Shown piece after piece: positions 6,676 through 13,949 of a stretch of 13,949 nucleotides of DNA. The position numbers and the translations under genes are program-made. The notes below the pieces were generated by a model. The model saw nothing but the letters and a program-made list of their open reading frames with translations, made no database searches and was not told the DNA's origin. Source of the DNA: Balneolales bacterium. GTDB taxonomy: Bacteria; Bacteroidota; Rhodothermia; Balneolales; Natronogracilivirgulaceae. Positions within the stretch are counted from its first letter, which is position 1. The number at the start of each line of letters is the position of its first letter. The stretch covers positions 1 through 13,949 of the forward strand of contig SLLP01000188.1 in assembly GCA_007133995.1 (NCBI GenBank). Direction: 5' to 3'.

Positions 6676-7710
6676 TTGAGCAGCTCATCCATACAACACG
6701 AACCGGTTCGCTTCAAGCAATCCGGTCAGCATCAGGCAAACCCCAAAAAGCCGTTATACAAACGTTTGTTCACCCGGCGCAAGGTTTTGCCGGTGATTGG
6801 GATCACTCTGTTTATTCTGGCTCTGCTGGTTCTGCGCAACGAGATTCAGCAATTCAGCTGGAGTACATTCGTCAGCCACGTAAACCTCATCCCAAATCAT
6901 CAGCTTATACTGGCTTTGGTAATGACGGCAATCAGTTACCTGGTCCTTACGCTTTACGACAAGCTCGCACTGGTAAATTTCGGCATACACCTCCCCTGGC
7001 GCAAGGTTGCAAAGGCCTCTTTTCTGGGATTCGCCTTCAGCCAAAACATCACCCCGTCGCTTCTCGTCGGCGGAACCATCCGGTATCGGGTCTACACCAC
7101 CATGGGCATCAGCGGATTCAACGTCACCAAGGTTGTCGGCTTCTGCGCGGTTACACTCTGGCTCGGCTTCATGACACTGGGCGGCGTGGTATTCGCAGGC
7201 ACATCGGTAGCCGTGCCCAATGACATGGACTGGCTGCTCCCGAACCTGCAGATTCTAGGATGGCTATTCATCCTGTTGAGCTTAACCTATCTGATATCGT
7301 GTCGTAACATCAGGGCTACCATAGCATTCCGAGGCAAGCTGTTTTCGCTTCCAACCCTTCCGATTGCTGCCGGTCAGCTCGTCATATCATCCATGGACCT
7401 GGCCGCATCCTCCATTGTACTCTATCTGTTGCTGCCTCCGATTGACGGACTCACCTATCCCGTGTTTCTGGCTATCTACCTGATAGGTTTCATGGGCGGG
7501 ATCATCAGCCAGGTTCCGGGTGGATTGGGTGTGATTGAAACCATCCTGGTTCTGATGCTCGGTTCATTCGTCGAACCGACACAGATACTCAGTGCGGTAC
7601 TGGTGTACCGTTTGTACTATTTCATACTGCCGCTGCTTCTGGGTTCCGTTATACTAGCCATTCATGAAATTCGCCAGCGTCGAAAGCAGAGAGAGGCGGG
7701 CAGTGAATGA
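6676..7710 (+). CDS. MprF-like flippase-domain (LPG_synthase_TM/UPF0104, YbhN-type) membrane protein
   Basis: 344 residues if read from the TTG at 6676. Between the pcm stop and the first membrane segment there is no ATG in this frame. The nearest upstream ATG (6340) lies deep inside pcm, and the next one downstream is already within a membrane segment. TTG at 6676 is the first usual alternative start after pcm; TTG at 6766 is another. Hydrophobic segments occur at about 38-54, 77-98, 115-130, 152-178, 190-207, 228-252, 262-280, 286-298 and 308-330, numbered from 6676. The family motifs GGTIRYRVY (132-140) and SQVPGGLGVIE (278-288) are clear. This is the lipid-flipping half of MprF without the aminoacyltransferase half. 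Substrate unknown; probably an inner-membrane lipid transporter. It follows pcm within about 20 nt. Confidence 0.85.
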   Translation: MSSSSIQHEPVRFKQSGQHQANPKKPLYKRLFTRRKVLPVIGITLFILALLVLRNEIQQFSWSTFVSHVNLIPNHQLILALVMTAISYLVLTLYDKLALVNFGIHLPWRKVAKASFLGFAFSQNITPSLLVGGTIRYRVYTTMGISGFNVTKVVGFCAVTLWLGFMTLGGVVFAGTSVAVPNDMDWLLPNLQILGWLFILLSLTYLISCRNIRATIAFRGKLFSLPTLPIAAGQLVISSMDLAASSIVLYLLLPPIDGLTYPVFLAIYLIGFMGGIISQVPGGLGVIETILVLMLGSFVEPTQILSAVLVYRLYYFILPLLLGSVILAIHEIRQRRKQREAGSE

Positions 7711-7845
7711 TAGACCGTACCAGCCAGGCTGATTGTGGACGTTATCCGGTAATATCTATTATAATGACATACGGAGAGTGAGAGCTATTCGACGGTATGG
7801 GGCAATCCGGTGCTGACAGTCGGATGGTCAGTATGAGAGCTCTGA

Positions 7846-8736
7846 TTATTGCTGCAGCCGCTCGTACTCAGAAATCCGGCTGTCGTCAATGGTAATAAGT
7901 CTATTGTAGGCTTCCAGGCGCTGATCTGTATCCGCATCCATGAAAATGGCCCTGAATTCCCGATGTTTGGCGGAAAACAGCAGGTCAAAAAGGTAACGAC
8001 TGGTGGTGCGACGTTGCGACTGGTGAATCAAATCGAAGGCCTCAAGTATGTTGTCGCGCGATTTTTCAGGGTCATGTGTAAACAGATCGAGTCCGTGCCG
8101 GTGATAAAGATAGAGCGCCTTGCGTAAATCCTCATAGTCGGGATTGAGCAGTTGCGAAATGAGATCGCTCCGGCTTCTGCGCGTACCGGTACTTGACCAT
8201 CCTGCACCTGCAGTTTCTCCCATATCGGATATGCGCCGGGCATTGCGGAAAAATTCCTCCCCGCCCTTCTCGGAAAACGTGTCGTAATCGTATCCGAGGA
8301 TAAGGTTGGCGTAAAAATCGAGCACCGAGGCAATCGGATCGTATTGGTAGGCGTCAAACAGCAGGTTATGATTGGGTCCGAAATCGAATACCCAGTTGTT
8401 ATCTGTAATGATGAGGACCGGCGTGATCTGCAATGTGTTGTGGATAGGACGTTCCGAAGAGATAAGCATGGTGGTGGTGAAGGTTCGCTCGTCCACTGAA
8501 TTGATGACTACCTGAATGTTGACACGAATACGCTCTACCTCTTCAAAGCGATCATCAGTCCAGATGTTCGTCTCAAGATACTCCTTTATCATGGGAGCAA
8601 GCTGATCCAGGTAGTCGTAATCGGTGGTGCTGATCTGAGCCGTATTTAGATCCACTGAAACCTGAAACACCTGACTTGCCCTGGCCGCAATCGGTACTGA
8701 TAGCAGGAGGAGCAAAATTGTGAAAAGTTTATACAT
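7846..8736 (-). CDS. porD: DUF4835/PorD-like type IX secretion protein
   Basis: 296 residues from the ATG at 8736, which starts a standard signal peptide (LLLLLSVPIAARA, cleavage near residue 20). The frame stays open to 8973, but the extra N-terminus is Cys/Arg-rich and unlike a secreted protein, so 8736 is preferred. The body matches the DUF4835 family by motif: ETNIWTDDRFEEVERI (55-70), the long beta-rich middle with TDNNWVFDFGPNHNLLFDAY (111-130), and FYANLILGYDYDTFSEKGGEEFF (141-163, with conserved Asp, Phe and Gly), then a helical C-terminus. The family is near 300 residues and is restricted to Bacteroidota-like phyla, where members are annotated as T9SS protein PorD, a periplasmic accessory factor. 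Divergent from a PorV/PorQ-like gene, which supports a link to secretion. The exact biochemical role of PorD is not known to me. Confidence 0.88.
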   Translation of the reverse strand: MYKLFTILLLLLSVPIAARASQVFQVSVDLNTAQISTTDYDYLDQLAPMIKEYLETNIWTDDRFEEVERIRVNIQVVINSVDERTFTTTMLISSERPIHNTLQITPVLIITDNNWVFDFGPNHNLLFDAYQYDPIASVLDFYANLILGYDYDTFSEKGGEEFFRNARRISDMGETAGAGWSSTGTRRSRSDLISQLLNPDYEDLRKALYLYHRHGLDLFTHDPEKSRDNILEAFDLIHQSQRRTTSRYLFDLLFSAKHREFRAIFMDADTDQRLEAYNRLITIDDSRISEYERLQQ

Positions 8737-8828
8737 GAAGTATTCGTCTTTTTGTGATGTTGCGTGTAAGTAATCAGGTTTTTTATGGTCTGATATGTGA
8801 GTGCCCGCATTCAGTCTGGCAACACTTG

Positions 8829-8842
8829 ATGCCATTTGGCAT
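8829..8842. repeat. Perfect inverted repeat ATGCCA-TT-TGGCAT in divergent region
   Basis: Six-base arms around a two-base centre, lying 93 nt upstream of the porD-like start and 135 nt upstream of the PorV-like start. The symmetry and place suit an operator for a dimeric regulator, but no regulator family was recognised and the repeat is short enough to occur by chance. Confidence 0.35.
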
Positions 8843-8852
8843 GAGTCACCGT

Positions 8853-8874
8853 CTGTCAGCTCCATAAGTGACAG
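8853..8874. repeat. Inverted repeat CTGTCA-N10-TGACAG in divergent region
   Basis: Perfect six-base arms at 8853-8858 and 8869-8874 with a ten-base spacer, eleven bases beyond the first palindrome. It could be a spaced operator or a hairpin in the porD-like leader. No T run follows on either strand, so a terminator is unlikely. Confidence 0.35.
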
Positions 8875-8976
8875 CAGCCGGACATGCAGGACATACCGGA
8901 ATACACGTAAAATATAACGCTTGCAAGTACAAAATAGCATACGTAACCATAAATAAGTAACCATACATATCACAAA

Positions 8977-9825
8977 ATGGACTATTCATCACTGTTCTCC
9001 GTTCGGCAGATTATTGCCTGCTGTTTACTGATTATTGGTTCGCAGGCCAGTGCATATGCGCAGTGGACCATGGGGGGGCGTTCGGTTGCCATGGCAAAGG
9101 CTCACAGCGCTCTTCCATCCGATCTCTGGGCTGTATTCCACAATCCCGCAGCACTTCACCCGGAGGAAGCCGCTTTCGGATTTTTTGCCATACGTTACTA
9201 CGGACTGCGAGAGCTTGAGGATCACGCGGCGACGCTCTCATATCCTCTGCAACGGCTGTTCGCCCCGGAGAAATTATCGGCTACACTTGCAGCCGGTGTC
9301 CATACCTATGGCTTCGACCTGTATCGCAGAACACAATCCAGAATCGGAATGGCTCTGCATCTTGACCGTTTTAGTATAGGATTGGCAGCAAACTATGCGC
9401 ATCTGCAAATAAAAGGGTACGGATCGCGCGGTTCACCTCTGTTTGATGCCGGTATCATCGCCAACCTTTCGGAAAGTTTTCGAGTTGGATACCGGCTCAC
9501 GAATGTGTTCAATACGGGCAATGAAGGGGCAGAAGCCGATATTCATCCAGCAGAAATGTCGGGTGGCGTTTCCTGGAAAGCAATTACCGGATTGCTGATC
9601 ATCGCTGACGTAGTCAAAGACCTGCTTCACCCGGCATCGCTGCGCACTGGTACTGAGATTTCTCTGCCAGGCGGCTTGTATTTACGGGGCGGATGGACCT
9701 CCCTGCCTTTTACATGGTCGGCTGGTGCGGGTATCAAGGTTTACCGGTTGTGCGGCAATTTTGCCGTTCAAAGGCACGAAGTACTCGGACTGAGTCCCGG
9801 CGTCGATGTTCAGCTTGCGTTTTAA
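8977..9825 (+). CDS. PorV/PorQ-like outer-membrane beta-barrel protein
   Basis: 282 residues. Signal peptide at 1-28 (hydrophobic IIACCLLIIGSQASAYA, cleavage before Gln29). The mature N-terminus, GGRSVAMAKAHSALPSDLWAVFHNPAAL (33-60; key residues GGR, S46, D49, NPAAL), matches the PorV/PorQ (FadL-like) pattern in which a Gly-rich strand leads to a N-P-A-(G/A)-L turn. The rest alternates Gly/aromatic and polar residues, as in barrel strands, and ends GVDVQLAF with a terminal Phe, a BAM-type last strand. PorV shuttles cargo to the surface in type IX secretion and PorQ is related; which role applies here is unclear. It is somewhat shorter than typical PorV. The next gene starts 28 nt after the stop, and divergent porD-like gene adds context. 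Seven G in a row (9072-9078) lie in the coding sequence. Confidence 0.8.
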   Translation: MDYSSLFSVRQIIACCLLIIGSQASAYAQWTMGGRSVAMAKAHSALPSDLWAVFHNPAALHPEEAAFGFFAIRYYGLRELEDHAATLSYPLQRLFAPEKLSATLAAGVHTYGFDLYRRTQSRIGMALHLDRFSIGLAANYAHLQIKGYGSRGSPLFDAGIIANLSESFRVGYRLTNVFNTGNEGAEADIHPAEMSGGVSWKAITGLLIIADVVKDLLHPASLRTGTEISLPGGLYLRGGWTSLPFTWSAGAGIKVYRLCGNFAVQRHEVLGLSPGVDVQLAF

Positions 9826-9853
9826 CCAAATTAGATTGCAAAATGGCCCTGTC

Positions 9854-11995
9854 ATGATTCGCTCGTTTTATTATCAAATTATTCAGGCAAAAACGGTATT
9901 GATGGTGGTTTTCTTTGTGTTCTATCATGCAATCTTTACTGCCTTATGTCCATTAAGAAGTGTCCTGGCGCAAGATCTTGATCTCATCATGGAAACAATA
10001 AGTCCGGAAGATTTTGATGATATCGCTGAATTTGAAGCATATTTCGAGGGCATGCTGGATCTTTTCCCGGTTGAAATCAACAGTGCTTCTATGGATGAGC
10101 TGCTGCTGGTGCCCGGACTAACGGCCCATATGGCAAGGGCTATCATTGCATACCGGGAGGATCAATCATTTACGAAACTGGAAGATCTGGTTAACATCCG
10201 GGGAATCGGTCCTGTGACTCTTGATCAACTCAGTCACTGGATAACCGTGCAGCACTCCGGAAACCGACGCACAAGATGGTTGGAAAATATGGGTTCAGAG
10301 CAGTTTTTTCGTTTTCAACAGAGTTTTCCTTCGGCAACAGGTTATCAGAGCAACAGAGGTACTTCACCGAACTATCCTGGATCTCCAAACAGGCTTTATC
10401 ACCGTCAGCATGTTACAAGTGCTCGAATATCTGCGAATCTTACCCAGGTAAAACTGCCTGGTGAACCTTACAGGTCTCCAACCGGCTTTGACTTCACATC
10501 GGCAAATCTCAGTGTATACAACACCGGTCCGGTAAAACGCCTGATTGCAGGTGACTTTGCTGCACGATTTGGACAGGGACTTGTCCTCTGGAGCAGTCCG
10601 ACATTTGGCAAAGGCAGCCTGGCGCATTCCGCTCCTTTTCGGCGTTCGCATGGAATAACTCCCTACAGGTCATCCGGACAAATCAACTTTTTACGGGGTT
10701 TGGCAGCCGAGTTCTTCCTTCCATTGCCAAGTGCTCTTCGCAGCAAAGATACGGAACTCACACTGTCGGGTTTTTACTCCCGGCGCAATAGATCCGCTGT
10801 TGAAGTCAGAGGAGATACTATCCGTCCACCATCCAGTAACCCTTACCATCGCACAGAAACCGAGTTGATGCGGCGCAACAACACACTGGAGTTCGTTCAG
10901 GGTGGAAATTTCAATCTGAAATATAATCGCCTGTCCATGGGATTCACCTGGATGTCATACGGGCTGAACCGTCCGGTGCTCACCAATCCGGGCGCTTCAC
11001 GCTACCAGGGGTCTGATCATCGTTCGATGGGAGCCGATTTCATCATAGATAGCGAAATGGCACGTTTATTTGGCGAATATGCCTGGAGGATCGGTAATTC
11101 CGCGAATGGAACAGACCTCAAGAAATTATCCTATCAGAATAAATTATCCCACCAGCAAAAAAATGCCTGGATGGTCGGGGCAATGGGCGCATTCAGGGAT
11201 GGGGTAGATTGGGTTTTTTCTGTACGCTCTTACCAGCCCGGTTACTGGTCTGAATTTGCCGGTGGTTTTGGAGAAGGAATCGGGGTGCCGTCAAATCAAA
11301 ATGGGTGGTATTTTGGTTTTCGCCTCAGACCTTCCTCCCGGGTTGTAATTCAGGGTTTCCTTGATCGTTTTCACTTCCCTCAACCACGGCGAGGATTCAC
11401 CAGGCCTTCATCCGGTTGGGAGACCATGATAAACCTTCATTACCGGCATCGTCCCGGGTTTCACTATCAATTTCGGATGCGATACAAAGAACGGGGCATC
11501 GAACTGGAAGCCAGCGATGCCTTTCTCAGAACATGGCGTATGACCGGCACAAATGGTCGGTTTACCGGTAGAGTTCAGATGAACTGGCAGCTTAATAAGA
11601 TGTTATTTATCCGTTCGCAATACGATATTATTCAAACAACCAGATCAGACTCATCAGACAAAACTGGATTTGCCATCAGCAAGATTGTCCGAGTTAAACC
11701 TTGGCGTTCACTTCGCCTGGATCTTGGCTGGTCTTTCTTTGACACCGACGACTTCTCCGCGCGTTTATATTTGTATGAGTATGATCTCACCAATGTGATG
11801 AGCTCTAACATGGCCTATGGCACTGGTCGGCGCTCTTATGCTGTGCTTCGTTATCAACCTATTCGTTGGATGCTGGTTGAAACCAAAATCGGATATGTTC
11901 AATACTCTGACAGACCCGCGGTGGGATCAGGGTATGATATGACCCCTGGTCCCTCCCGCTCCGAAGCGGGGGTTCAACTGCGATTCCAGTATTGA
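9854..11995 (+). CDS. Exported helix-hairpin-helix protein with large outer-membrane barrel domain
   Basis: 713 residues from the ATG at 9854, which gives a signal peptide (hydrophobic 13-33, cleavage after SVLA at 39). An in-frame ATG at 9806 would overlap the previous gene by 20 nt and blur the signal peptide. Residues 74-132 hold two ComEA-like helix-hairpin-helix units: INSASMDELLLVPGLTA and LVNIRGIGPVTLDQL. From about 140 to the end are many short strands rich in Tyr, Trp, Phe, Arg and Gly, closing with GVQLRFQY, an aromatic-ended final strand, as in outer-membrane barrels. Similar proteins are annotated only as helix-hairpin-helix proteins in Bacteroidota. HhH units usually bind DNA backbone, so surface or periplasmic DNA handling is conceivable but unproven; protein-protein roles are also possible. 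It probably shares a transcript with the PorV-like gene. Confidence 0.85.
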   Translation: MIRSFYYQIIQAKTVLMVVFFVFYHAIFTALCPLRSVLAQDLDLIMETISPEDFDDIAEFEAYFEGMLDLFPVEINSASMDELLLVPGLTAHMARAIIAYREDQSFTKLEDLVNIRGIGPVTLDQLSHWITVQHSGNRRTRWLENMGSEQFFRFQQSFPSATGYQSNRGTSPNYPGSPNRLYHRQHVTSARISANLTQVKLPGEPYRSPTGFDFTSANLSVYNTGPVKRLIAGDFAARFGQGLVLWSSPTFGKGSLAHSAPFRRSHGITPYRSSGQINFLRGLAAEFFLPLPSALRSKDTELTLSGFYSRRNRSAVEVRGDTIRPPSSNPYHRTETELMRRNNTLEFVQGGNFNLKYNRLSMGFTWMSYGLNRPVLTNPGASRYQGSDHRSMGADFIIDSEMARLFGEYAWRIGNSANGTDLKKLSYQNKLSHQQKNAWMVGAMGAFRDGVDWVFSVRSYQPGYWSEFAGGFGEGIGVPSNQNGWYFGFRLRPSSRVVIQGFLDRFHFPQPRRGFTRPSSGWETMINLHYRHRPGFHYQFRMRYKERGIELEASDAFLRTWRMTGTNGRFTGRVQMNWQLNKMLFIRSQYDIIQTTRSDSSDKTGFAISKIVRVKPWRSLRLDLGWSFFDTDDFSARLYLYEYDLTNVMSSNMAYGTGRRSYAVLRYQPIRWMLVETKIGYVQYSDRPAVGSGYDMTPGPSRSEAGVQLRFQY

Positions 11996-12175
11996 TAAGG
12001 GCGCAGAGAAAAAAAATGATGGCAAATGAAGAAGCGAGACAAAATAACCGGCAAGCAATGCAACAGCTGAAGCGGGATAATGCCAGCGATATCGTGCTTT
12101 GATTGCATCTGCCAGAGTAATGATATCAGCAGGTTGCGTTCGTAACGTGTTTGCATCGGATGGTTTCGGTTGCGT

Positions 12176-12709
12176 TCAGGCAGAATGGGGCTGTTTCAAG
12201 GGTCTTGCCTCACCGAAAAGTACCCAGATAACCCACATAACAAATACCACCAGATAGAAAATCAAGGTAAAGGTATAATCGTGAATAACCTGAAAGCCGG
12301 AGTACCAGTGATATTGAATAATTGCCAGAAAATAGATTCGAAGTGCATTTACAAGATAGATTACAAGAATTCCCGTGGGGATGAACAGCCACCTCTTCAC
12401 GTTGCTGCCAGGATATGCTATCACAAAACCGATTAACAAACCGATTGTCTCAATGCCATTGCATCCGTCAATGATTTCCAAACCATTTGCCGGCCCTATG
12501 CCAATCACCCTGTCAAATGTAAAAACTTCATACCCCGATACCTGCAGCAGCGTTGCTGTTACGGATACGATATTCCGTGATACGAACAAATCCAGTCTTC
12601 CGTCCGGAAGCAGCCATTCATGATACAGAACATACCAGAAAATATAGATGACAATAACCTTGGCAAGGAATAGTGCAATATCCAGGTATGTTCCCTTGAG
12701 CAAGTTCAT
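12176..12709 (-). CDS. Exosortase/archaeosortase-family protein
   Basis: 177 residues, mostly hydrophobic, with membrane segments near 11-28, 45-60, 86-99, 107-130 and 146-166. The family's three catalytic positions are all visible: Cys83 in DGCNGIE, Arg124 in NALRI and His143 in VIHDYTF. Exosortases are inner-membrane transpeptidase-like enzymes thought to cleave a C-terminal sorting tag (PEP-CTERM or similar) and attach the protein to a surface component. At under 180 residues it resembles the short single-domain Bacteroidota forms (XrtF/XrtX-like) rather than the larger EpsH forms; the subtype is not settled. Its ATG overlaps the stop of the NusG-like gene as ATGA, pointing to translational coupling. 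No protein with a recognisable sorting tag is in the window. Confidence 0.9.
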   Translation of the reverse strand: MNLLKGTYLDIALFLAKVIVIYIFWYVLYHEWLLPDGRLDLFVSRNIVSVTATLLQVSGYEVFTFDRVIGIGPANGLEIIDGCNGIETIGLLIGFVIAYPGSNVKRWLFIPTGILVIYLVNALRIYFLAIIQYHWYSGFQVIHDYTFTLIFYLVVFVMWVIWVLFGEARPLKQPHSA

Positions 12710-13245
12710 TCTTGCGAGCTTGAAATTTTTTCAATGAAAGCTGCGGGCACTTCTACAAGTAAAACCTGATGCAACTGCTCAAGTTCCAGACATACTCTTT
12801 TCTTTCCTCTCCAGTTAATCCATCGGCCGGTGCTCCCTTTCAGCGGCCCCTCCACAACCCTGACTTCGTCGCCCCTGATATAGTTTCTCTCCCTGACGTC
12901 AAAAGCATCAGGACCAATCATGATTTTTCGAATCATCTCAATTTGCTCATCTCTGATTGCGGCGGGTTCTCCGTTGAAATAAACAGTTTTTGCAACACCA
13001 TCGAACTGAACTGCGTTATATAACTCGCTACTGTCAGCATGGATAAAAACATAACTATTGAACAGAGGGACCTTTATTTTCTTCTTGCGATCACTCCATT
13101 GTCTTACCACTGTCTGCAACGGCAACCATACTTCATAACCCGCTTCACTCAGGCGTTCTACCACCTTCTTTTCAAACTTCGGCCGGGTATACAGTGCATA
13201 CCAACGAGGATTCATAATGCGTTTTTGAAGTGATATAAGATTCAT
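12706..13245 (-). CDS. Specialised NusG-family transcription antiterminator (UpxY/RfaH-like)
   Basis: 179 residues from the ATG at 13245; an ATG at 13215 would give 169 and put the NGN domain at the very N-terminus. NGN domain from RWYALYTRPKFEKKV (14-28) to about 105, including the conserved PLFNSYVFIHAD (60-71). KOW domain from about 124, GDEVRVVEGPLKGSTG (125-140). Specialised NusG paralogs bind RNA polymerase and let it read through long surface-glycan or secretion operons. The N-terminus and small size match Bacteroidota UpxY-type paralogs more than housekeeping NusG, which normally sits beside secE and rplK. Here it is directly coupled (ATGA) to an exosortase-family gene, so its regulon may concern surface polysaccharide or sorted proteins. 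Divergent from metG. Confidence 0.9.
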   Translation of the reverse strand: MNLISLQKRIMNPRWYALYTRPKFEKKVVERLSEAGYEVWLPLQTVVRQWSDRKKKIKVPLFNSYVFIHADSSELYNAVQFDGVAKTVYFNGEPAAIRDEQIEMIRKIMIGPDAFDVRERNYIRGDEVRVVEGPLKGSTGRWINWRGKKRVCLELEQLHQVLLVEVPAAFIEKISSSQE

Positions 13246-13486
13246 CTACTTTTTCGAGAACGCTAATATCACAAGTTGAAGGCAAAGAAACCAGATGGAA
13301 TTGGATTTATTCGTATAGAGAAAAACACTCATGCGTTCACATCATAAGATATCAATACTGTTTATAAAGATGGACAGCTATAATGCATACAATAGTTTTA
13401 TCTTGACTGCTATTAGCTTATATTACTGAATTTAGAATTTTCAGCTTGCTTCAAATCTCCAAGAATCATTACACGCATTTTGACTT

Positions 13487-13949
13487 ATGGGTAAACGAAC
13501 CCTTGTTACTTCTGCACTTCCTTACGCGAACGGCCCAATTCACCTGGGGCACCTTGCCGGCGCCTATCTGCCTGCTGATTTTTATGTAAGATACAAGCGT
13601 ATGCGCGACGAAGATGTCGTCTTCATCTGCGGTTCAGACGAACACGGTGTTCCCATAACCATTGCTGCAGATAAAAAGGGTGTCAGCCCTCAGGATATCG
13701 TCGACCGGTTCCATGAAATGAACAAAAAGACTTTTGAGGAATTCGGTATCTCATTTGATTACTTCGGAAGAACGAGCTCCCCTGTACACCATGAAACATC
13801 ACAGGACTTCTTTCGGGTGCTCAACGAAAAGGGCGTATTCAGGAAAAAAAGTGAAACCCAGCTCTATGACGAGAAGGCCGGAATGTTTCTGCCCGACCGG
13901 TACGTAAAAGGCACCTGTCCACACTGCAACTACGCCGAGGCATTCGGAG
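13487..13949 (+). CDS. metG: Methionyl-tRNA synthetase (N-terminal part, cut by window end)
   Basis: ATG at 13487 opens a frame that runs off the window: 154 codons seen. The enzyme charges tRNA-Met with methionine using ATP. Seen: TSALPYANGPIHLGHLAGAY (8-27), which includes the class I HIGH-like signature HLGH; the active-site block FICGSDEHG (46-54); and the start of the zinc-binding insert, GTCPHCNY. The first ATG gives the normal short N-terminus of the family. The 241-bp spacer to the divergent NusG-like gene is AT-rich and should hold promoters for both, but no clear TAnnTTTG element was found in it. Confidence 0.97.
   Translation, partial: MGKRTLVTSALPYANGPIHLGHLAGAYLPADFYVRYKRMRDEDVVFICGSDEHGVPITIAADKKGVSPQDIVDRFHEMNKKTFEEFGISFDYFGRTSSPVHHETSQDFFRVLNEKGVFRKKSETQLYDEKAGMFLPDRYVKGTCPHCNYAEAFG

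Noticed and set aside
7813..7831. CTGAC / GTCAG inverted repeat between the convergent MprF-like and porD-like genes
   Set aside because: Five-base stem with a nine-base loop and no T run on either side; too weak to call a bidirectional terminator.
8737..8973. 79-residue N-terminal extension of the porD-like gene
   Set aside because: It would bury a good signal peptide and reads as Cys/Arg-rich non-coding sequence across the divergent regulatory region.
11953..11972. GC-rich hairpin CCCGCT-CCGA-AGCGGG near the 3' end of the HhH-barrel gene
   Set aside because: It lies inside the last codons and is not followed by a T run, so a terminator call is not supported.
11974..12156. 60-codon frame on the minus strand in the convergent spacer
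   Set aside because: It overlaps the end of the HhH-barrel gene, and has no domain or ribosome-binding signal; weakly hydrophobic by chance.
13403..13408. TTGACT resembling a sigma-70 -35 box upstream of metG
   Set aside because: No TATAAT-like box at 16-18 nt, and this lineage appears to use TTTG / TAnnTTTG promoters.

Overview
The window looks like chromosomal DNA of a Bacteroidota or Balneolota/Rhodothermota-type bacterium. Three things point there. A DUF4835/PorD-type protein and a PorV/PorQ-like barrel suggest type IX secretion biology. The region between the DUF368 gene and galE carries a divergent pair of Bacteroidetes-type promoters (TTTG, 19-21 nt, TAnnTTTG). Most genes lack a Shine-Dalgarno sequence. 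GC content is moderate by eye. Phylum is an inference; there is no rRNA or tRNA here to confirm it.

Left part (1-3273), all on the minus strand: a Tat-exported Gfo/Idh/MocA oxidoreductase cut by the window edge, a lipoprotein with an FGE-sulfatase (SUMF1) fold, a 448-bp gene-free stretch, and a two-domain universal stress protein. Next comes a DUF368 membrane protein (PopT-type undecaprenyl-phosphate recycling family), minus strand, divergent from galE (plus strand). Both carry unusual hydrophilic insertions.

Centre (5964-7710, plus): pcm (protein-L-isoaspartate methyltransferase), followed closely by an MprF-like flippase-domain membrane protein that has no usable ATG and probably starts at TTG.

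Outer-membrane module (7846-11995): a PorD-like protein (minus) is divergent from a PorV/PorQ-like barrel protein and a large exported protein that joins a ComEA-like helix-hairpin-helix domain to a predicted outer-membrane barrel (both plus, probably one transcript).

Right part (12176-13949): a specialised NusG/UpxY-like antiterminator and an exosortase-family protein are coupled by an ATGA overlap on the minus strand, facing away from the start of metG (plus, cut by the window end). The antiterminator-exosortase pair and the exported helix-hairpin-helix barrel next to T9SS-type components are the parts most worth following up. No mobile element, CRISPR array or RNA gene was found.
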